A stretch of DNA of 64,000 nt from Anaeramoeba flamelloides (lineage: Eukaryota; Metamonada; Anaeramoebidae), in assembly GCA_027625915.1 (NCBI GenBank), contig JANTQA010000012.1:10936501-11000500 (forward strand), read 5' to 3'. A program made the translations under genes and the position numbers. Of this stretch, positions 10,275 through 21,255 are shown piece after piece. Position 1 is the first letter of the stretch; each line of letters begins with the position of its first letter. The notes beneath the pieces are model-generated. The model was not told the origin of the DNA, searched no databases, and was given only the letters and a program-made list of their open reading frames with translations.

Positions 10275-12375
10275 TAATTAAATGTGTTTACTTGGATTTC
10301 AGATTTAATAATTTTTGATTAAATTGAAAACTCGGAATAATTTATTTGTTTATTTATTGTGAGAAAGGAGTAATCATAGAAAATTTACTAAACAAAAAAA
10401 AGAAGAAGAAAAATAATCACAATATTAAAGTAAAAAAATAGTATATCATTTACCAATGACCAAATTAAATAAAAAACTCAAAATAATTTGAAAATTATGT
10501 TTTAATGTTTTTCCAATTAATATTTTTCTTTGGGTTAAATCTTTTTGTATATGATTTTCGATTTAAAGAATTTATTTCGTTTACTTTAATCCTTGAAAAG
10601 CCACTCTTTAATTTGTTTTAAATTGATTCAAAATATGTGAAAATAAATTTTTGAAACCAAATTTGTCAAAAATGTTTCGTAAAATAATAATAAATAGTAA
10701 ATGGGGTACTTAAATCCAAGTGAATTTTTCATTTGGATTCATTCAAATTAAGAAGATAAAAATAAAAATCTCCTGAAATTCACATTGTTTGGGAATTTTT
10801 TTTTTCTTGATTTCAACAAATTTATGTCGATTGTGTGATATTTTGAGTTTTTTCTTCGAAAAGAATAAATTCTGTTTCAAATTTAAACACATTCTTGGTC
10901 TATTTTATGGTTTATTCTTTGATTAAATCAAATTATTCCCATAAACTCATTTCTAGATCCAAAAACTAATTTATCAAGAAACCAAAAATTTAATCAAAAA
11001 AAAAAAATGTTCAAAAAATCGAAAAAATCAAACATTCTTCTCTGATTTACTTTATTTTTTTTTTATTTTCACAATTTAGTAGCAAATATTATGTTTATTC
11101 AAAAGTTTCAAGATATCTTGAACTCAAAAAAATTTTTTTACAGTAAATTTTCTCATAATTAAATATTTAAAAAAAAAATAAAATAAAAAAAAAAATTGAC
11201 CAAATTAGAAAAAATGATCTTGATCCAAAAAATAAAAAAAAATTGATAAGAATATTCTAAAAAAAAAACAAATAAACCACTTCAAATAACATTATAAGAC
11301 AAATCAATGGATTTTTATTATAATTTAGTTTTCTTGAAAATTAAACTTTTTTCATAGAAATAAAAATACTTCATATGTTAAAGCCCTAAATAAACATATT
11401 AATATTAATTAGTCGTTTATTAATTATTGACAATTTTTAATTAGATTATAAATTATTTAAATAATATTGATGTTTGGAGAAATTCAACAGTAAGGGTATT
11501 TTTAAAAATTAATTGAATTTTCCAAGAATAATTTATAAAAATGAAAAAAAAAAGATCAAGCCGAAATATATATATTTCAGGAGATATAAACTCAAAAAAA
11601 TATTGAAATTATTGATATTGGATTTATTTTAGAAAAAGTATAATTTTCAAAAAAAAAAAAGACTCAGAAAATACAAATTGAGAAATAGATCACTTAAAAT
11701 TATCAAATAAAAACATTATGAATGTTTGATAATGCTTAACTATAAACAATTGTATAATAATTTGTTCTTAATTAATTTTGGAATTGTATTTTTTAAAAAA
11801 TTTTTTGCAAATATTTTGTGAAAAACAAATTATTTTTTTATCTTCATTATTTTTTTTTTTGTGGTTTTTTTCATTTTTTATTTTTTAATTTTTTTTTTTT
11901 GCTTTTTAAACAACAAAAAGTCACTTTTTTCTGTTATACCTTTGAAAAATATTGAAATCTTTAATTTTAAGTAGATATTTCATTTTTAAATAATATAATT
12001 ACAAACATTTAGAGTGTAATTTCTACTTATTCAATAAAAATAATTAAAGATTTTTTTATTTATTCTTTATATTTCTTCCTTTTTTTTAAAACTTGTTCAA
12101 ACAAAAAAAATAATTTTTTGGTTTTTTTTTAGTCTTCTCGATTTTTATTTCGCAATTATTTAAAGAAAAAATATCTTCTTTTTATGAATACAGTCAAAGC
12201 TAAAAAGTGTGTAAAAATCATAAGAGAAAAGAGTACATTTATGGTTAACTCTATGAAATATCTTTCGATATAAATTTTTGCCTTTCAATATAAAAAATTG
12301 ATAGAAATTTTTATGAAAAAAATCATCTTTTATACATTTTATGAAAAATTAAACGTTGAAAAAATATTAATAAAC
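10275..12375. other. AT-rich stretch with no gene
   Basis: No supported gene. Around 11566-11720 a segment containing GATATAAACTCAAAAAAA resembles 2720-2830, the unassigned open frame, suggesting another decayed piece of the same sequence. Confidence 0.45.
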
Positions 12376-12903
12376 TAAAATTCAAAATTTTCCACACAGC
12401 TAAAACGTTCCAAACAATCACAATAATACAATTTCATTGAAATTGAAGATAATTTTGATTTTTGTCAAATATGAAAATCATTTTTTCATCTTTTAATTTT
12501 TGTTTTCATTTCATTGTTTGAATTACGTAATTTGTTTCATCCATCAAAATTTTTCTACAAGATTTATATTATGTTAAAGTCGAGTTGTTCCAAATAAAAG
12601 AACTCAAATAAAATTAGTTGGTAGAAATCTACCCTTTGATCGATCAATATTCCTAATAGAATTTCAACAAATTTACTAATGTGTTTTTTTGTTTTGCTCT
12701 CTCCAAAATTTTTAACACAACCATGATTTATTTGTATTAATAATTATTTATTTATTGTTTTGTGAGTATTGTAATTTATAAACAAGTGTTAAAATTTCAA
12801 TTGGTGAATGGTTCTAATTTGGTATTTCTTCTTGAATTGATTAAATAAGTTTTTTTTTTCACAAATCAAATTTTGGTGTGTTAAAAATTTTGAATTGGGG
12901 TTT
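12376..12903. repeat. ~525-bp inverted-repeat element, family A copy 1
   Basis: It aligns at about 90 percent by eye with 31348-31876 along its whole length. The ends are imperfect inverted repeats: ATTCAAAATTTTCCACACA at the left, against the reverse complement of the right end, ATTCAAAATTTTTAACACAC. It has no open frame and is best read as a non-autonomous DNA transposon. Its interior resembles, in reverse orientation, the family at 35.4 and 57.6 kb. Confidence 0.8.
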
Positions 12904-13182
12904 AGTAATGTAAAATTAATTAAAAAATCATTTAAAACCATTTTATATAACATCTTACAAAAAAATCATGCCTTTTGAAAAAAAAAATATGTCTTTTCAA
13001 ACCTTTTAAACACTTAAAAACACTTAAAAATCTTTTCAAACATTTTCTAACATTTTTAAAGGTGAAAAGAGTTGTAAAGGTCTTAAACGCTATGATTAAA
13101 GTCAAGATATTTTTATAAATTTGACTTTCAACAAATAGTTTCCTTTTATTGTAATTTTTATCTTATCAATATAATTATTTTA

Positions 13183-13379
13183 TAGTCAGCTCCAAATTTA
13201 AGGCACAAACTATCAAAAAAATTTAAGGCTCAATATAAATATCAAATTAAGGCACAAAATTCAGATTCTAGTAAAATAATTTGTAAAAAAAAAAATTCCA
13301 AATTGTGTGCCTTAATTTGAGATTTTTTTGTGGCTTAAATTTGGTTGATAGTTTTTACCTTAAATTTAAAACTGAATGT
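13183..13379. repeat. TA-flanked MITE with TTAAGGCACAAA motifs, copy 2 (decayed)
   Basis: It starts TAGTCAGCTCCAAATTTAAG, keeps two clear AAGGCACAAA motifs in the left arm and CCTTAATTTGAGATTTTTTT in the right arm. The right end is degraded, so its exact limit is uncertain. Confidence 0.75.
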
Positions 13380-13939
13380 CTGACAATATTATAATTATTT
13401 GTGTATAAAGTAGGATTAGTCACTATTTATATATATATTCATGATTTTATTATAAATATCATAATTATACAATTTATCATCAATACTTCTAGTTTCTTTC
13501 AAATTTAAAAACTCTTTCAACATTTATATAAAATGTCAATATATTTCTATAACATGCTTCATTTTTTTTTTTTGATTGTAGAAGTATATCTGTATATATG
13601 TGTTATTTTAAGAGACTTTATCAGACCCAGTAGATTTATTTATTTATTTATTTTTTCATTTTTTTTTCTATTTTGAAAATAGTTCTTTTCAAAAAAATCT
13701 AAATCATCAAAATTGTTAAAATAGAGGGTTGTGAAAAAAAAACATAAATTGATAAAATTGATGATATACTGGTGGGTGAAATTGTATGTAATTGAAGATA
13801 TACAGGTATTAGTAAATATAAAATATGAAAAAATAAAATAAAAATTTGTTATTTTAAATTTTTAGAATAGAATTGCATTTGAAATTATTTCAATTATTGT
13901 TTATACATCCAAAAGAAAAATACTATTTATAGTAAAATA

Positions 13940-14135
13940 AAGGTAACAAAATTTTCAACCAGGTTTCCAAAAAAGGGTTTAGAAATCTTAAGTCAAGTAA
14001 CTATTCGAATTTTTAATTTATATTATTAGCTTAAAAAATTAATTGATTTTTTATAGAATTGGGAATTTTGATGATTTAATATTAATTCTTGAGAAGTGTG
14101 TTTTTTTTGAAAAGTTGAATGAAAATTTTGATTTT
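13940..14135. repeat. Short inverted-repeat element, family B copy 1
   Basis: It has AAAATTTTCAACCAGGTTTC at the left and a TTGAAAAGTTGAATGAAAAT right end, which are approximate reverse complements. The interior shares GAATTGGGAATTTTGATGAT and ATTAATTCTTGAGA with 15760-15945. Confidence 0.65.
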
Positions 14136-14764
14136 TTTATTTTGCAATTCAAAGTACATTTAAATTTCAATTTATAGTAAGGAATTCATTTGTCGGGATA
14201 AAGGAAATCCATGATTATAACAAGACCCTATCAAAATAAATTTTTAATTCAATCTTTATTTATTATTTTTTTACATATATAGTGATCAAAATAATGCGTT
14301 AACAAAGACTATAATCCGTATTTAAAAATATAATCCGTGCTTTTTTTTCTTCTTGTTCCAAGGTAACATCCAATCAACTACTAAATAAAATATCTAAGTT
14401 TAAATCAATTTTGTTACTAAAGATCTGTATATTTTCAGTAAAATCTAAATTATGAATGCAAATAGTTGAAAATTTTTCATAATATTCTTGATTTTTGAAA
14501 TTTTTATAAAAAATTACTCTATTTTTTGAGATAAATTTTCTAATTTGATCCTTCATTTTTAGAATTTCTTTTTAAATAATAGAACTTTAAGAAACCAATA
14601 CCATGTTTATTTAGGGTTTATTATCAGTTTATTTGATCGCTTGAAGTATAGGTTTTCTATAATAAAAAAATACACATTTTATTTTGAAACTTGTATTAAA
14701 TTTTTTTGTCTGTTTTGTTTTGACTAAAGTAAATTGTCATTTATGAATTAGATCCAACCCAGGA

Positions 14765-15480
14765 GAAGTCAAATATCAAAATATGTTGTTATTGGGTGTT
14801 AACTACATTCATTCTACATGGTTGAAATGTCTCTAAAAATGGATTAGTTAAATAGTAATATTTGACAATCTCTTGAGATTAAAAATGATCTATGTATTGG
14901 TAAAAAACCCTACAATTTCAGAAAAAATCTGCATTTTGCCACAAATTTAAAGGTTGGGTTATCAAGATTCAGACTTCAAAATTGCAAAATATCTTTCTTA
15001 AATTTATGGTGAAATATAGATTAATTGTTAAAAAAATTTGAATTATTTTTTAAAAAATTCAATAATTAACGAATAGATTCTTTTGACTAATTATTTCTGA
15101 AATCTTGCAAATATATTGATAATACAATTATTATGTAAAAGCAAACAAAACTAATCAGTCTTTGGTTTTAATGTAGAATCATTGAGTTAATCTTTGAAAT
15201 TAAAAAAAGTAAAACAATAGTGACTTTTGGAATTTCGAAATGTGAATAATTAAATACCAGAATACTATTAAGTTGGGCTTTTATTTTTGGGTTTGGGAAA
15301 GGAATTAAAATAAAAATTTCTCAAATAAAAATTTTTAATTGTCATCCTTAGTAAAAAATGTAATAATTTATTGGGCAATAGGATTTATAATAGATTTTTT
15401 AGATCTATTTGAACCAAGATCCACTAATACTATTTGTATAAAAATACAACACGCTCTGATTATTGAGAAATCTATACTGA
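14765..15480 (+). repeat. ~720-bp long-TIR element, family C copy 1
   Basis: The first ~100 bp (with ATATGTTGTTATTGGGTGT and CTCTAAAAATGGATTAG) are matched, inverted and imperfectly, at the right end. The interior contains AATCTGCATTTTGCCACAAA and GACTTTTGGAATTTCGAAAT. Three other copies lie at 26015 (reverse), 45335 (reverse) and 54190 (same orientation). No coding capacity is seen; a short frame at 15339-15554 lies inside the repeat and is not credible as a gene. Confidence 0.8.
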
Positions 15481-15759
15481 CATTAATAATTAAAAATTTA
15501 TTTTCGATATATTATTATAATTTCTTCTTTTTTTGCTTTATCCTAAAAAAATAACAAGTGATGTTTTATTTGATTATTAACTATTATTTTACTTTGGTTA
15601 GGTTTTTATATTTTGGAGTGAATTAGTATTTTTAATGAGAAAATTGGTAGAATTCAAGAAGATAACGAACTACATTCAACTCAGATCTTTTTTTTGATTT
15701 CAAAAAGATTGAAAAATATAATAATTTTTGAAAAAACAATCTACTATTTGTTGCAAAAT

Positions 15760-15945
15760 AAATAGGGCAAAATTTTCATTCAACTTTCCAAAAAAAGATT
15801 TTAATGATCATGTTACATTTCGATTTATAATTTCTTAAAATCAGCTTAAATCATTAATTTCCCAACTTTGAGAATTGGGACTTTTGATGATTGGTATTAA
15901 TTCTTGAGAGGTATGTTTTTTTGGAAAGCTGAATGAAAATACAAG
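15760..15945. repeat. Short inverted-repeat element, family B copy 2
   Basis: The left end AAAATTTTCATTCAACTTTC and right end GGAAAGCTGAATGAAAAT are inverted repeats. The interior matches 13940-14135. The two copies bracket the family C element at 14765-15480. Confidence 0.7.
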
Positions 15946-16114
15946 TTCCTCATTAAGTATCTATAATTCCCAGGAAGTAATCATAACTGTTACAAGAGTA
16001 CAAAGAAAATAATGCTTGACCAAAAAAGTTGAAAGTTCCAATTTATCATTTTTTGATTTTTTTGAAACTCGAGCCAATTTTTTCTTTTGATTAAAAATTT
16101 AACGTTTTTAACAG

Positions 16115-17452
16115 ATGAGTGACAATAAAATTCAAAAAACCACAAAAAGAAGAGAAACCACGACTATAAGATCTCGATCAGGGTAAGTTCAACAAAATCT
16201 ATGTTTTTAATTTTTGATCCTTTTTCTGATTTCATTAAAATTGTTTTTCATAACACCAAACCATCAAAAAAAAAATTCGAATTGCAACAGAAAACCAAAA
16301 AGACAAACTGTTCAAAAAATTCAAAAAATTTCAATCAGGAGCCAAACAAATAACCAAACAAATCGTGAAGAAAAAAATACAAAAATTGATCGTAAAAAAA
16401 GAAGAACAAATAAAAGAAAAACAAAAACACAAACCGAATGGGAAATAAAATTAGATGCTAATGAAAACATTAATAAAAATACACAAGAAAAAGAAAAAAC
16501 AGACGATCAAGAAAGTAGTATTACCATAGAAATAGAAAATCGATCTGAAAACGAAAAAGAAAATGAAAATGAAAATGAAAATGAAAATGAAAAAGAGAAA
16601 GAAAAAGAAAAAGAAAAAGAATCAAAATCAGAATCAGAATCAAACAAAGAAAAAGAAAAGGAATCAGACAAAGAAATTCTTGAAAACAGTTCAAGTGAAA
16701 AAGAAAATTCTATGTCAATTGAAGAAGTAAATCTCGGAAATAATAACGAAGAACTCTTTGTTTCCCAGTCAGAAGAGGAGAAATCTGAAGACAATCCTAA
16801 AAAAAACCAAGATGAAAAAGAAATCGAAATTGAATTAATAATACCAAACGCTAATGAAAATGATAATGCAAATGAATCTGAGAAGGAGAGTGGGATATTT
16901 GATAATGATCTATATAATAATAATCAATTTAGATGTCTTAACTTTTATAAAGGTATCCCAGAAAATGAAATAACTAATCAAATTCCACCATATTTTGAGA
17001 AAAAAACAACCCCATTAAATGAAATTGATTTATCAAGATACTTTTTAGAGAGTCAATTTGAAGAATTTGTCAAAAATGAAATCCCGAGAGATGATGAAGC
17101 ACAATTAAACATCCAGCAGCAAGATCATTTAGAAAAGCTTTTCGAGTTAATGAATGAAAATTTAGAATCCTTTTCGGATGTCATTGAAAATAATTGGCGA
17201 TTAAAATCCACAAACCACTCAATAAAAAGGGAATCAGATTTGATACGATCACAAATAATGAGATTAAGATCAAAGGAGCTTACAATAACTAAAAAAATTA
17301 AACAAATTAAAAGTGAATTAAATATTCACAAATTAAAAAGAAAAAATACAGAGGATATTGAGAATTATTTTGAAAAGATCGAAATACTGATTCAAAAATC
17401 TTCAAAAAATAATCAAAAATCAAAAAAGAAAAAAAAAAGGGATAATAATTGA
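16115..17452 (+). CDS. Two-exon coiled-coil protein with charged repeat tract, function unknown
   Basis: Exon 1 is 16115-16182, the intron 16183-16290 (108 bp, GTAAGT ... CAG) and exon 2 16291-17452. The join keeps the frame, giving about 409 residues starting MSDNKIQKTTKRRETTT and ending at TGA. The N-terminus is very basic and could hold a nuclear signal. Residues about 90-160 are low-complexity Glu/Asn, Lys/Glu and Ser/Glu pairs encoded by GAAAAT and GAAAAA repeats. After an acidic stretch comes a non-repetitive C-terminal half with a Tyr/Phe/Pro segment (YKGIPENEI, IPPYFEKK), then a predicted long coiled coil (from LEKLFELMNENL to IEILIQKS) and a Lys tail. The form, a disordered acidic N-terminus followed by a C-terminal coiled coil with a central NNWRLKSTNHSIKRE turn, is reminiscent of inner-kinetochore CENP-U/CENP-Q proteins. 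That comparison is from memory and weak. The name is therefore left open. Confidence 0.8.
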
Positions 17453-17649
17453 TTAAATTTAAATATTCTTATATAAAATGTAACTAAAGGTCCATATATA
17501 CAATTTTTATTTTTAAATTTATTTATTTTATTTTGTTGCTTTAACGATTTCAGATTTCTTTTTTTATTTATAATACTAAACTTTGTTTCCGCCAAAAAGG
17601 GTCCAAAATAATTTCCAAATATCAATTATTTGTATTTTGGTCATATTAA

Positions 17650-19150
17650 AAAAAATGCAATTGAACCAAGTAAAAAGATTTTAAAATATATAGAAAATCT
17701 AAAAATTAAAAAATTTAAAAGTATTAAAAATTGATATTTATTTCCCAATTGAAAAAATTAAAAATACGATAAAGTATTTAAAAAACAAATCAGTGAAAGG
17801 ATTTCAAAAAATTGAGAATTTAAAATTTCGTATTGATGGAGAAAATTTTATTGATTTTGAAACAATTGAGAACAAAGATTATAAAAGATTTCCAATTACA
17901 AAGCAAAATATATTTAATAAAGGGTTAATTAATCCCACTGACAAAAACTATTTCAGAATATATCAAAAAAAGATCAATTTTGTTTATACATAAAAAAGGA
18001 AACAAGGAGTAGCTTTGAATAATAGATTAATTTCAATTAATCAAAGTATACCAAGATTATTTCTTAAAATGCTATATCTATTTATTGGGCACTTTTGAGA
18101 ATTTATTAATAAATTACAGTTTGTTTTTCGGAAAAAATTTAATACTCGTATTGCGATTTTAAACTTCTTTAATATATCTTATAAAATAAAATCATATAAT
18201 GAAAATGGGAATGATATAATCTATCTTATAATGATTGATAGAGCTATTTTTTTTGACTCAATTATTTTTCAATAATTGAAAAAAAATTCAAAAATTTTTT
18301 TTTTTATAAAATTTCTAAAACTTTTTTTAGTTATAATATTATAAAGGGGAAGACTTGGTAAATTATAAAGAGAGCCAATAATAAGGTATTATATTTTATT
18401 CTTATTTCATATTTTCTTTTTAGAAAAATTAATATTATTAACAAATCATTTTAAAATTTTTTTAGATAATTTAATTTTAATCATAAAAGGGAATAAAAAT
18501 CAAATAAATGGAAAAGTAAATTCAATATAACAAGTAACTGTTCAATTTGGAATAAAAAAATAATAAATTCAAAACAGAAATTAATCAAGATTTATCAAAG
18601 ATTAAATATTTGGGAATTTATTTGAAAAAAAAAAATACATATGGTGTATAATATGAATAGAGCAAAAGATTCTTAGAGTAATTCTAAAAAATTATTCAAT
18701 AACAATTTATAACAAATAATTTTAAAAGAGATTATTGAAATCTTTTATATTAAGTTAATTGACATATGGGTTAGAAATCTAAAATTATAAAATAGCAACA
18801 CTAAACTATTTATACTCTTGGGTTAATATGTGTATTACTGAAATATGTAAAATAAACCGAAATACACCATTTCTTATTTATACAATAGAATTCAACTTCG
18901 AAAATATGATAATTTCAATTAATAAAAAGAAATTCATGTTCAAAAATAAATTAAAAAAATTATATCTTTACCTAATCTTGTTAAAATTAATAAAAATTTA
19001 ATCAAAGAAATTCCAGTTTTATAAAGTCAAATATTTTTATCGTAGAATTCGGGTAAATAAAAGAGAAAAGCAACTCCAACTTGAAATAATTGAAAAAAAA
19101 ATAAAATAAAATTAAAGTAGAAATTTTCTAAATCCTTAAAGTTTAACCAA
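17650..19150 (+). mobile_element. Decayed LINE-type reverse transcriptase remnant
   Basis: No frame is intact, but reverse-transcriptase landmarks occur in order on the plus strand. NRLISI (18021-18038) corresponds to the YRPISL motif. QFVFR followed by KKFNTRIAI (18117-18158) corresponds to the QxGFRxxxST region. MIDRAIFFDSI (18231-18263) is motif A with its Asp. KIKYLGIYL (18598-18624) is the KYLG motif. LTYGLEI (18759-18779) is the YGxExW-like block found downstream in non-LTR elements. The latter two argue for a LINE rather than an LTR element. Several stops and frame changes separate the pieces, and I see no endonuclease or poly(A) tail limits. It begins about 200 bp after the coiled-coil gene. 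Confidence 0.75.
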
Positions 19151-19439
19151 ATTAATTTTCTTATTTTCAAAATTCCAAAAAAAAAAAAAAAGATATAATT
19201 TTAATTAAAAAGTTAGTTTATGATCATCGAACCATCTATTCCTTGAAGAAATGTTCTTATTGATTAAAAAATTTTTTTCGCAATTAAAATATTTCCAAGA
19301 CAGTATGAAAATTTTATTTTGAAAGATATTTATTAAAAACAATTAATGGAAAGGTATTTAAATATATAAAAACATAAACTACCATTTATTGTTTTTTGGT
19401 AATAATTAAATTTTTTTTATTAGTATTATTTTACATAAA

Positions 19440-19880
19440 GAAAGGATATTAAATTTTCTGATCGTTGTTTTATCTGATATTTTTTAATGATGAAAATTGG
19501 TGTTTTTCATTTTCTTTTTGATCCAAAAAATTGTTTTCATAACTTATTTAATCTCAACAAAGTTTCAAATAAAATTAAAAAGTTATAACTGTATTTTTTT
19601 GTTTAATAATTCATTTTTACCCTTTTTATATTTCATATTTTTTATTGAAATTGGTCGTACATTTTTTTCATCAATAAAAGTCCTACTTTTATTTTCATTT
19701 TTTTGGAAATATTTCAAAGTGTATATTTTAAAATAAATTTTATAGTAATTGATTTAATCAGTATTAATATTAAACTTAATTCGATATTGTTAATTAACGA
19801 ATACCTCAACTAACAAAGATGGTTTTTTGTGAAAATTTTCAAAAATTCCTCACTTTTTTGGAAATACCTTATATTAATAA
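19440..19880 (+). repeat. Dispersed repeat, family D copy 1
   Basis: It aligns with 47265-47715 and, in reverse, with the two flanks of the element at 58478-58969. Shared blocks include TTATCTGATATTTTTTA, TTTCATAACTT and AAATACCTTAT. A 79-codon frame inside it (19497-19736) is hydrophobic and not conserved, so it is not called as a gene. Confidence 0.65.
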
Positions 19881-20484
19881 TAATCGAATGAAAAACCGAA
19901 TCTAACAAATCACTTTTATATTTAGTGAATCTTATTAGTATTAGAATATACTAACTTTTACTTAATTCTTCAATATTTCTAATCTAGATTAGATTTTGTT
20001 GGGTTCCGGTGTTGTTTTTTTTTTTAGTTTAAGAAATAAAAAGAAAATTATATAAATTATCGTTAAAATTTTTCAATTTCAAATTTAAAAGAATTAATGA
20101 AAATCTTTAATTTTTCTCTAATATTTTGAATAATAGAAAAGTATCATTTTTTTTTTTTTTTTTTAAGTATATTGGTAATTTTTATGATTTTTTATGTTTT
20201 ATTCAAAAAAATTTTTGAATTTCCAAAAAAACAAAATACTTGAGAAAAATTAAGTAATTTTGTATTTTAATTCAATAAATAATAAGAAACTTTCTTGATT
20301 TTTCGAATATTTTTCTCTACACAACAAAGAAATTATTTAAAAACCTTGATTTTTCTCATTCTTTTTTATTTTATTTTTTGAATCTGGGTGAAAGTGTATT
20401 ACTCGGTCTTTCAATCAAAAAGAAACAATAATTAGTTTTTTTAATAATAAATATATACATTAATATATGTATATATATACATAT

Positions 20485-20515
<31 letters not shown>

Positions 20516-21255
20516 AATCAATCTCCTAAATTTTAATTTTGATCCTTCAAACTTTTTTTTTTCCTTTGCCTTATTTTAATAAAAAAAAAATAAATAAAAA
20601 ACAAAAGAAAAAGAATAAAAATTTCACTCTAAAAAAAAACAAATAAAGAACAAAAAAAAGAAAAGTTTGGTATATATAGAAAAAAATAATCAGATCTAAA
20701 AAATGAGAATTTATTTTACTAAATAATATTGGATAAAACTCATCAAATTTAATCTATTTTATCAATAAAACTGCCATCTTAATACTGAAAAAGAGTTTTT
20801 TTTTTATTGAATTTTTACCAGTAAAATAAATTGAATAAAAATCATTAATCAGACAGATTTTAGAAATTTCCCAGTTTTATATTTGACAGTAAAAACAAAA
20901 AATATGATAAAAAAAATCTATTTATTATTTATATTAAAAAATTAAATTATTAAATTTTAAAAAAAAAAAGATTCAGAAGAATATTTTTTGGAAAAAAATA
21001 AGTGAAAATAAAAAAATAATGAAAATAAAATTAATATCTAATATTCTTCAGAATAGAGCAATAGACAAATTTTTTTTAGATTAGGTCATTCTTTTAAATA
21101 ATACCTAAAAACTAAAATTAGTGTTGAGGTTGAAATTTCTAATAAAAGAGTTTTACTTGCAGCGATAATAATTAGTCTAAATCGTAAAAATAATAATTAG
21201 TTCTATAATTGTGTTTGTGTGTGCAGTTCAACTGTGCACAAAAGACTATTGAAGT
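19881..21255. other. Intergenic, with a TATA/ATACAT microsatellite at 20450-20515
   Basis: Mostly A/T homopolymers. Alternating TA with interspersed ATACAT units occupies about 20450-20515. The final 200 bases before the helicase stop codon are probably its 3' untranslated region. Confidence 0.5.

Noticed and set aside
15339-15554. 71-codon forward frame
   Set aside because: It lies within the right half of a family C repeat and is not conserved in the other three copies.
16507-16794. Reverse-strand Ser/Phe-repeat frame
   Set aside because: It is the complement of the GAAAAN repeat tract in the coiled-coil gene.
19497-19736. 79-codon hydrophobic frame, possibly a membrane protein
   Set aside because: It lies in family D repeat sequence; the matching region in the 47-kb copy is not open in the same way.
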